Part shown: one piece after another, positions 4,974-8,941 of the stretch
Numbering within the stretch: position 1 is the first letter of the stretch
Layout: every line of letters begins with the position of its first letter
NCBI GenBank assembly: GCA_002311865.1
Contig: DBZV01000116.1
Coordinates: 30,366 to 39,306, forward strand
Direction: 5' to 3'
Source: Dehalococcoidia bacterium UBA1151
GTDB taxonomy: Bacteria; Chloroflexota; Dehalococcoidia; Lucifugimonadales; Lucifugimonadaceae
DNA length: 8,941 bases
The notes under the pieces: model-generated
Seen by the model: the letters and a program-made list of their open reading frames with translations, nothing else
What the model was told of the DNA's origin: nothing
Databases searched by the model: none
Made by a program: the position numbers and the translations under genes

Positions 4974-5968
4974 GGCGCTCGGCTCATCAGTTGAGCAATC
5001 GCTGTCTGGGCGTCAACCTCGCCCGAAAGCACCTGTGCCGTGGCCGCAGCAATCGGCATCTCAACCCCCACGCGGCGCGCCATCTCCAGCGCGGCGCTGG
5101 TGGTGTGCACCCCTTCCGCGACCTGACCCATTGCCGCAAGAATATCGGGCACACTCTGCCCCAATGCCAGCCGCTCGCCAACCTGCCGATTCCGGCTCAA
5201 CGGCGAAACGCACGTGGCGAAGAGATCGCCCAAACCAGAGAGGCCGGCAAATGTCTCCGGCCGCGCGCCCATCGCCACGCCCAGACGGGTGATCTCGGCC
5301 AGACCCCGGGATATGAAAGCAGCCTTAGCATTATCGCCAAGCTTCAGTCCATCGATCACTCCCGCGCCAATCGCAATAATGTTCTTCAGCCCGCCGCCAA
5401 GCTCCACGCCCACAACGTCATCGCTGGCGTACACCCGGAACGACTGCGTGCTGAGGATCTGCTGGGCCTGGTTGGCCTGCTCAAGACTTTCGAAAGCCAC
5501 CGTGGCCGAGCTGGGTTTGCCAGAAGCGACTTCTGGTGCAAGGTTGGGGCCGGAGAGAACGCCCACGCTGCAGTTCGCATTGTCACCTGTTCGTGAAGTG
5601 ATGATTTCGCATGGTCTGCGAGCGGTGCCTTCTTCCAGTCCCTTCGTAGCGCTCACTACAAGAGGGACATTGGCGAGATCCGAGGCGACGGAATTGAGAT
5701 TCTCCTGCAGCGATCGGGATGGCACCACCACCAGTGCCAGATCTGCTCCATCAAGAACGCGCTCAGGTGAGGCGTCGATCGATATTTCGTCTGGAATCTG
5801 AATATCTTCGAGGTGAGGGTGGACCCGAGTACGCCCCAGTCGCTCTGCCTCCTCCTCCGAGCGCGCCCATACCGAGACCTCATGGCCGCGTTTGCTCATC
5901 AGCATCGCCAGCGTCAAGCCCCACGTAGTGGTGCCGATCACCCCAACCTTCGCCGTATCGCCAGGCAT
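4955..5968 (-). CDS. gpsA: NAD(P)H-dependent glycerol-3-phosphate dehydrogenase GpsA
   Basis: GpsA reduces dihydroxyacetone phosphate to sn-glycerol 3-phosphate, the backbone for phospholipids, in the cytoplasm. The 337 residues fit the family. The N-terminal Rossmann domain has VIGTTTWGLTLA (10-21), where most members have GAGSWGTALA; the central Gly of the GxGxxG loop is Thr14. I recall similar GTT(S/T)WG forms from Chloroflexota. Other marks are SATKGLE (106-112, conserved Lys109), GPNLAPEVA (140-148), the catalytic region GGGLKNIIAIGAG with Lys195 (191-203), LGDNAKAAFISRGLAE (210-225), AGLSGLGDL (241-249, Asp248) and SPLSRNR (255-261). All expected catalytic residues are present. The ATG shares one base with the plsY stop (TAATG), so it is translated with plsY, which uses its product. 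It is the last gene of the leftward operon. Confidence 0.96.
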   Translation of the reverse strand: MPGDTAKVGVIGTTTWGLTLAMLMSKRGHEVSVWARSEEEAERLGRTRVHPHLEDIQIPDEISIDASPERVLDGADLALVVVPSRSLQENLNSVASDLANVPLVVSATKGLEEGTARRPCEIITSRTGDNANCSVGVLSGPNLAPEVASGKPSSATVAFESLEQANQAQQILSTQSFRVYASDDVVGVELGGGLKNIIAIGAGVIDGLKLGDNAKAAFISRGLAEITRLGVAMGARPETFAGLSGLGDLFATCVSPLSRNRQVGERLALGQSVPDILAAMGQVAEGVHTTSAALEMARRVGVEMPIAAATAQVLSGEVDAQTAIAQLMSRAPQVESP

Positions 5969-6618
5969 TAGCTCTGGGTTGTCTCAGGCTGTTGTATTTC
6001 CGCTCGCCGTCCCAACTTGTTCTCCTCACCCTTCAGCAGGCGCTTGATGTTGGCAGAATGCCGCCCTAGCACAAGCGGTCCACCTGTGAACACATAAACG
6101 AGATAGGTAAGCTCTCCGTAGTCGAACGCTACTACCTGAACAGTCAGGAATATCAGGCCTGCTCCCGTCCCAACAATCGACCCCAGCGACACATACCGTG
6201 TGCCAGCAACTACTGGGAGTGCGATCGTTGCGGCCAGACTTGCCCACGGTGAGATCACGGTCAGGGCGGCCCAGCCAGCAGCAACGCCTTTACCGCCCTT
6301 AAAGCGGGTGAATAGCGGCCAGTTGTGGCCCATGATCACCAGCAATCCGGCAAGCGCTTCCACAAGATGAGGCTGACCATCTGCCAGTTGCCTGGCGATC
6401 AACACCGCAACCGCGCCTTTGCCGCCATCCAACAGTAGCGCGGCAACACCGGCCTTAGTTCCGGAGGTACGCATGACGTTGGTTGCGCCAGTACCGCCAC
6501 TGCCAACCGACCGCACGTCAACGCCGCTCACGAATCGACTAATGATTACGCCAAACGGGACGGAACCCAGCAGGTACGCCGCTGCAAGGGCGATGATCCA
6601 GCTCCAGGGGTCGTTCAT
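5968..6618 (-). CDS. plsY: Glycerol-3-phosphate acyltransferase PlsY (acyl-phosphate dependent)
   Basis: PlsY is the membrane enzyme that transfers an acyl chain from acyl-phosphate (made by PlsX) to sn-glycerol 3-phosphate, giving lysophosphatidic acid. The 216 residues include about five hydrophobic segments (roughly 5-27, 55-77, 85-100, 113-137 and 147-186, the last perhaps two). The three conserved loops are present: GSVPFG (18-23) with VGSGGTGATNVMRTSG (38-53); LDGGKG (63-68); and GHNWPLFTRFKGGKGVA (97-113). A late RHSANIKRLLKGEENKLG (186-203) matches the family's IKRLLxGxExKLG end. Gly41 replaces the Asn of the usual GSGN loop. A polar tail of about 13 residues follows. The start ATG overlaps the der stop by four bases (ATGA), and its stop overlaps gpsA, so the three genes are tightly coupled. 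plsX is not in the window. Confidence 0.95.
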   Translation of the reverse strand: MNDPWSWIIALAAAYLLGSVPFGVIISRFVSGVDVRSVGSGGTGATNVMRTSGTKAGVAALLLDGGKGAVAVLIARQLADGQPHLVEALAGLLVIMGHNWPLFTRFKGGKGVAAGWAALTVISPWASLAATIALPVVAGTRYVSLGSIVGTGAGLIFLTVQVVAFDYGELTYLVYVFTGGPLVLGRHSANIKRLLKGEENKLGRRAEIQQPETTQS

Positions 6619-7961
6619 ACGCGCGTTCGGAAATGGAGCCTCAATGGACTACCTTCAAAATGGAACTCCTTGCGGATTCGATTTTCCAGGTATCTCTTGT
6701 AGCTGAAGTGTATCTTCTTGGGCTGATTCACCTTGAACACAAAGCTGGGTGGGGCCGCCTTCGTCTGGATAATCGACTTCAGCCGCACATCGTCTTTGCC
6801 GCCAGTGGGAATCGGGTGCTCAGCCAACGCGTCCAGCAGCATCCGTTGCAGATCGCCAGGATCCACTATGCGCGTCCAGTTCTCATACACCCGAAGCACC
6901 GCATCAAGCATGCGGTTGACACCGCTCCGTGAAATGGCCGATGTGAACACAATCGGCGCGCCTTCAAGGAACTGTAGGCGACCCCGAATATCGCGCTCCA
7001 CCTTCTCGCGCTCAAGCTGCTTTTCATCGGCCAGATCCCACTTGTTCACCACAATCACGGCACCGCGCGCAGCGTCCTCCATCAGGCCCGCGACATGCGT
7101 ATCCTGCGCCGTCACAACCTCCGTGGCGTCCAGCAGCAGCAGAGCCACGTGCGACCGTTCTATCGACCGCATTGTTCGCAGTACGCTGTACTTCTCGATG
7201 CCAATGCCCGCCTTGCCACGTCGGCGCAGTCCGGCAGTATCGATCAAAGTGATTTCGTGCTCTTTGTACACGTACCCCGTGTCCACCGAGTCACGTGTCG
7301 TCCCGGCAACGCTGCTCACAATCGCGCGTTCCTCGCCCGAAATCGCGTTCAGCATGGCCGATTTGCCAACATTCGGCCGACCAACAATGGAAACTCTGAT
7401 CGAGTCATCAGTGACATCCTCATCACCTGTGTCCAGAGGTCCAAGCACCGCATCCATGAGTACTGACATGTTCAGATCGTGGTAAGCGCTGAATGAGATC
7501 GGGTCGCCAAGTCCCAACTCGTAGAACTCGGAGACGGTCATCTCCCGCTCAAAGTTGTCCGCCTTGTTGGCGGCCAGAACGACCGGTTTCCCAGATCTCC
7601 GAACGATATCCGCAGCTTCAATATCTTTTGGTGTGACACCTTGCGATGCATCCACCATGAATATCAGGACATCCGCATCTTCCAGCGCAGTAGATGTCTG
7701 CGCCTGGACCTCAGAGAGCAGCGTCTCGGTGGCGCCCAGGCCGGTTACCGACTGCGGATCGACCTCATCCTCAGCCTCGATGCCCGCCGTATCGACGAGA
7801 AGAAATCGCTCATCATTCCAGCGCGCGTCGCCGGACACCCTGTCGCGGGTTGTTCCGGCGATGTCACTGACAATCGCAATCCGCTCACCGACAAGCCGAT
7901 TAAACAGTGTGGACTTGCCAACATTGGGTCGGCCGACGATTGTGATGATCGGAAGTGGCAT
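6615..7961 (-). CDS. der: Ribosome assembly GTPase Der (EngA)
   Basis: Der is an essential GTPase with two G domains in a row and a KH-like domain, needed for late assembly of the 50S subunit. The 448 residues show both domains in full. G domain 1: GRPNVGKS (10-17), IAGTTRD (34-40), DTAG (57-60), NKAD (132-135). G domain 2: GRPNVGKS (194-201), VAGTTRD (218-224), DTAGLRRRGK (241-250), NKWD (306-309), SAISRSG (341-347). The KH-like part covers about 355-448 and closes with FHFEGSPLRLHFR (433-445). The stretch after DTAG in domain 1 (61-95) is slightly longer than in typical members. The ATG at 7961 is five bases after the argF stop; preceding ACGAG gives only a weak ribosome-binding signal. It overlaps plsY by four bases. 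The der-gpsA neighbourhood is known in other phyla. Confidence 0.97.
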   Translation of the reverse strand: MPLPIITIVGRPNVGKSTLFNRLVGERIAIVSDIAGTTRDRVSGDARWNDERFLLVDTAGIEAEDEVDPQSVTGLGATETLLSEVQAQTSTALEDADVLIFMVDASQGVTPKDIEAADIVRRSGKPVVLAANKADNFEREMTVSEFYELGLGDPISFSAYHDLNMSVLMDAVLGPLDTGDEDVTDDSIRVSIVGRPNVGKSAMLNAISGEERAIVSSVAGTTRDSVDTGYVYKEHEITLIDTAGLRRRGKAGIGIEKYSVLRTMRSIERSHVALLLLDATEVVTAQDTHVAGLMEDAARGAVIVVNKWDLADEKQLEREKVERDIRGRLQFLEGAPIVFTSAISRSGVNRMLDAVLRVYENWTRIVDPGDLQRMLLDALAEHPIPTGGKDDVRLKSIIQTKAAPPSFVFKVNQPKKIHFSYKRYLENRIRKEFHFEGSPLRLHFRTRV

Positions 7962-7966
7962 CTCGT

Positions 7967-8878
7967 TTATCCGTCGCTGAGCAGGAAGTCCATCAGGCCC
8001 ATCTGGGCGTGCAGCCGATTCTCCGCCTGATCGAACACGATTGACCGCGGCTCATCCAACAAACCAACTGAGACCTCTTCGCCAGGGTGAGCGGGTAGAT
8101 CATGCATTATCTTGACCTCAGGAGCAGCGTTCTCCAGCAGCTGTGGGTTGACCTGAAAGCCAACGAAATCTTTCTTGCGAACCCGGGATTCGGCTTCCTG
8201 GCCCATACTGGTCCACACGTCTGTGTAGACGATTGACGCATCGCTCACAGCCGCCTCAGGCGATGTGACCTGCTCAATCGTTCCGCCGGTCTCTGACGCG
8301 ATCGTCTGCGCCTTCTTCAGCACGTCTTCAGGTAGCTGATACCCCTCTGGCGAGCCGATAGTCAGGGAACCGCCCACTGACGCCACAGCCAGCGCAAGAC
8401 TCGCCGCCACGTTATTGCCATCGCCAACGTATGCGGTCTTGAAGCCCTGGTACGAACCTTTGACTTCCCTGATCGTCTGAAGATCCGCCAGTGCCTGACA
8501 AGGATGCTCGCCGTCCGTTAGCGCGTTGATCACCGTTATCGAAGCTGCCTCCGAAAGGCGCTCGACCTTCGAGTGATCGAATGTCCTCACCACAGCAAAG
8601 TCACTCATCCTAGAAACCACCCTGCCGATATCCTCCGCGGTCTCCCGGAAATCCATCCCGATCTCTTCATGCGAAAAGTAGATCGCACGACCGCCAAGTT
8701 TGCCAATGCCCACGTCAAAACTCAGTTTTGTGCGCAGTGACGGCTTATCAAAAATCATCACGCCAACTTTGCCCGCCAGAGCGTTAGAAGACGCACCTTG
8801 CTTGAACGCACTGGCGCGCTCAACTACAGAAATGATTTCGTCCGGAATCAGGTCCGTGACGGAGAGAAAGTTCCGCAA
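7967..8878 (-). CDS. argF: Ornithine carbamoyltransferase ArgF
   Basis: The enzyme joins ornithine and carbamoyl phosphate to make citrulline in arginine synthesis. The 303 residues fit the family. Carbamoyl-phosphate site: KPSLRTKLSF (45-54, usually STRTR), VVRTFDH (96-102), HPCQALAD (125-132). Ornithine side: VGDGNNV (151-157) and DVWTSMG (220-226). The usual HCLPAHRG loop reads HDLPAHPG (259-266), so the Cys that contacts substrate in E. coli is Asp260 and the Arg is Pro265. The late ENRLHAQ (286-292) with its Arg is kept. SMG and the N-terminal FLSVTDL support ornithine rather than aspartate carbamoyltransferase; an acetyl- or succinyl-ornithine variant is less likely but not excluded. 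The start is TTG at 8878: no in-frame ATG or GTG lies between it and the upstream in-frame TAG. AAGGG eight bases before it is the best Shine-Dalgarno in the window. It heads the operon argF-der-plsY-gpsA. Confidence 0.93.
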   Translation of the reverse strand: MRNFLSVTDLIPDEIISVVERASAFKQGASSNALAGKVGVMIFDKPSLRTKLSFDVGIGKLGGRAIYFSHEEIGMDFRETAEDIGRVVSRMSDFAVVRTFDHSKVERLSEAASITVINALTDGEHPCQALADLQTIREVKGSYQGFKTAYVGDGNNVAASLALAVASVGGSLTIGSPEGYQLPEDVLKKAQTIASETGGTIEQVTSPEAAVSDASIVYTDVWTSMGQEAESRVRKKDFVGFQVNPQLLENAAPEVKIMHDLPAHPGEEVSVGLLDEPRSIVFDQAENRLHAQMGLMDFLLSDG

Positions 8879-8941
8879 TATTCCTGCCCTTACATCAGAA
8901 GATGTGGTGAAGGCATCTAGTTTCGGCTATTTGCATGCGAA
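8879..8941 (-). promoter_or_regulatory. argF leader with ribosome-binding site and small hairpin
   Basis: These 63 bases precede argF and run to the window edge. On the bottom strand AAGGGCAGGA lies 3-12 bases before the TTG start and serves as ribosome-binding site. An exact dyad ACATC (8892-8896) / GATGT (8901-8905) with a 4-base loop lies just upstream. No clear -10/-35 pair or arginine-repressor-type box is seen, so the promoter may lie beyond the window. No open reading frame is evident here. Confidence 0.4.

Noticed and set aside
4904..5596. 230-codon rightward open frame antisense to gpsA
   Set aside because: His/Arg-rich, no domain pattern, overlaps a gpsA gene with all catalytic motifs; treated as a shadow frame.
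6733..7485. 250-codon open frame antisense to der
   Set aside because: Low-complexity Ser/Arg/Thr-rich product lying within der, whose two G domains fully explain the sequence.
1..8941. Mobile element, CRISPR array, tRNA/rRNA, toxin-antitoxin or defence genes
   Set aside because: None seen: about 95% of the window is covered by nine complete housekeeping-type genes plus a partial one, and no terminal repeats, transposase motifs, regular direct repeats or cloverleaf-like sequences stand out.

Overview
The window is a compact, GC-rich bacterial chromosome segment made almost entirely of recognisable housekeeping genes. I infer a member of the Chloroflexota, possibly a Dehalococcoidia/SAR202-type organism. 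The grounds are the small MBL-fold protein with a PGEYE(V/I)GG signature, the GTTTWG nucleotide-binding loop in GpsA, the GSGGTGATN loop in PlsY, and the gene order. This rests on recollection of family sequences, not on a search, so the exact taxon is uncertain.

Left edge (1-696): the last 19 codons of a rightward gene, probably a Gfo/Idh/MocA oxidoreductase, abut tail-to-tail a leftward gene for an MBL-fold protein whose metal-ligand positions are mostly replaced. A 253-bp divergent spacer (697-949) follows. It holds a perfect 7-bp dyad, a TACAAT -10-like box and a degenerate CIRCE-like site, but no canonical CIRCE.

Centre (950-4868): a rightward cluster hrcA - dnaJ - prmA - rsmE. It joins heat-shock control and chaperoning to two translation-machinery methyltransferases. 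The grpE and dnaK genes that often sit between hrcA and dnaJ are absent; instead there is a 110-bp spacer with a perfect TATAAT. The two spacers, before hrcA and before dnaJ, share a GAGnnTGTGACCA element just downstream of their -10-like boxes.

Right half (8878 down to 4955): a leftward operon argF - der - plsY - gpsA with 5-nt, 4-nt-overlap and 1-nt-overlap junctions. GpsA makes sn-glycerol 3-phosphate and PlsY acylates it, so the last two genes are consecutive steps of phospholipid synthesis. Der is a ribosome-assembly GTPase and ArgF belongs to arginine synthesis. The rsmE and gpsA transcripts converge on a G-rich (top strand) / C-rich (bottom strand) gap with no U-tract terminator.

I see no mobile element, CRISPR array, RNA gene, defence system or clearly new multi-gene system. 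The points worth a second look are the apparent MBL pseudoenzyme, the chaperone locus without dnaK/grpE and its possible non-CIRCE control, residue changes in ArgF, GpsA and HrcA, and the unusual convergent gap.
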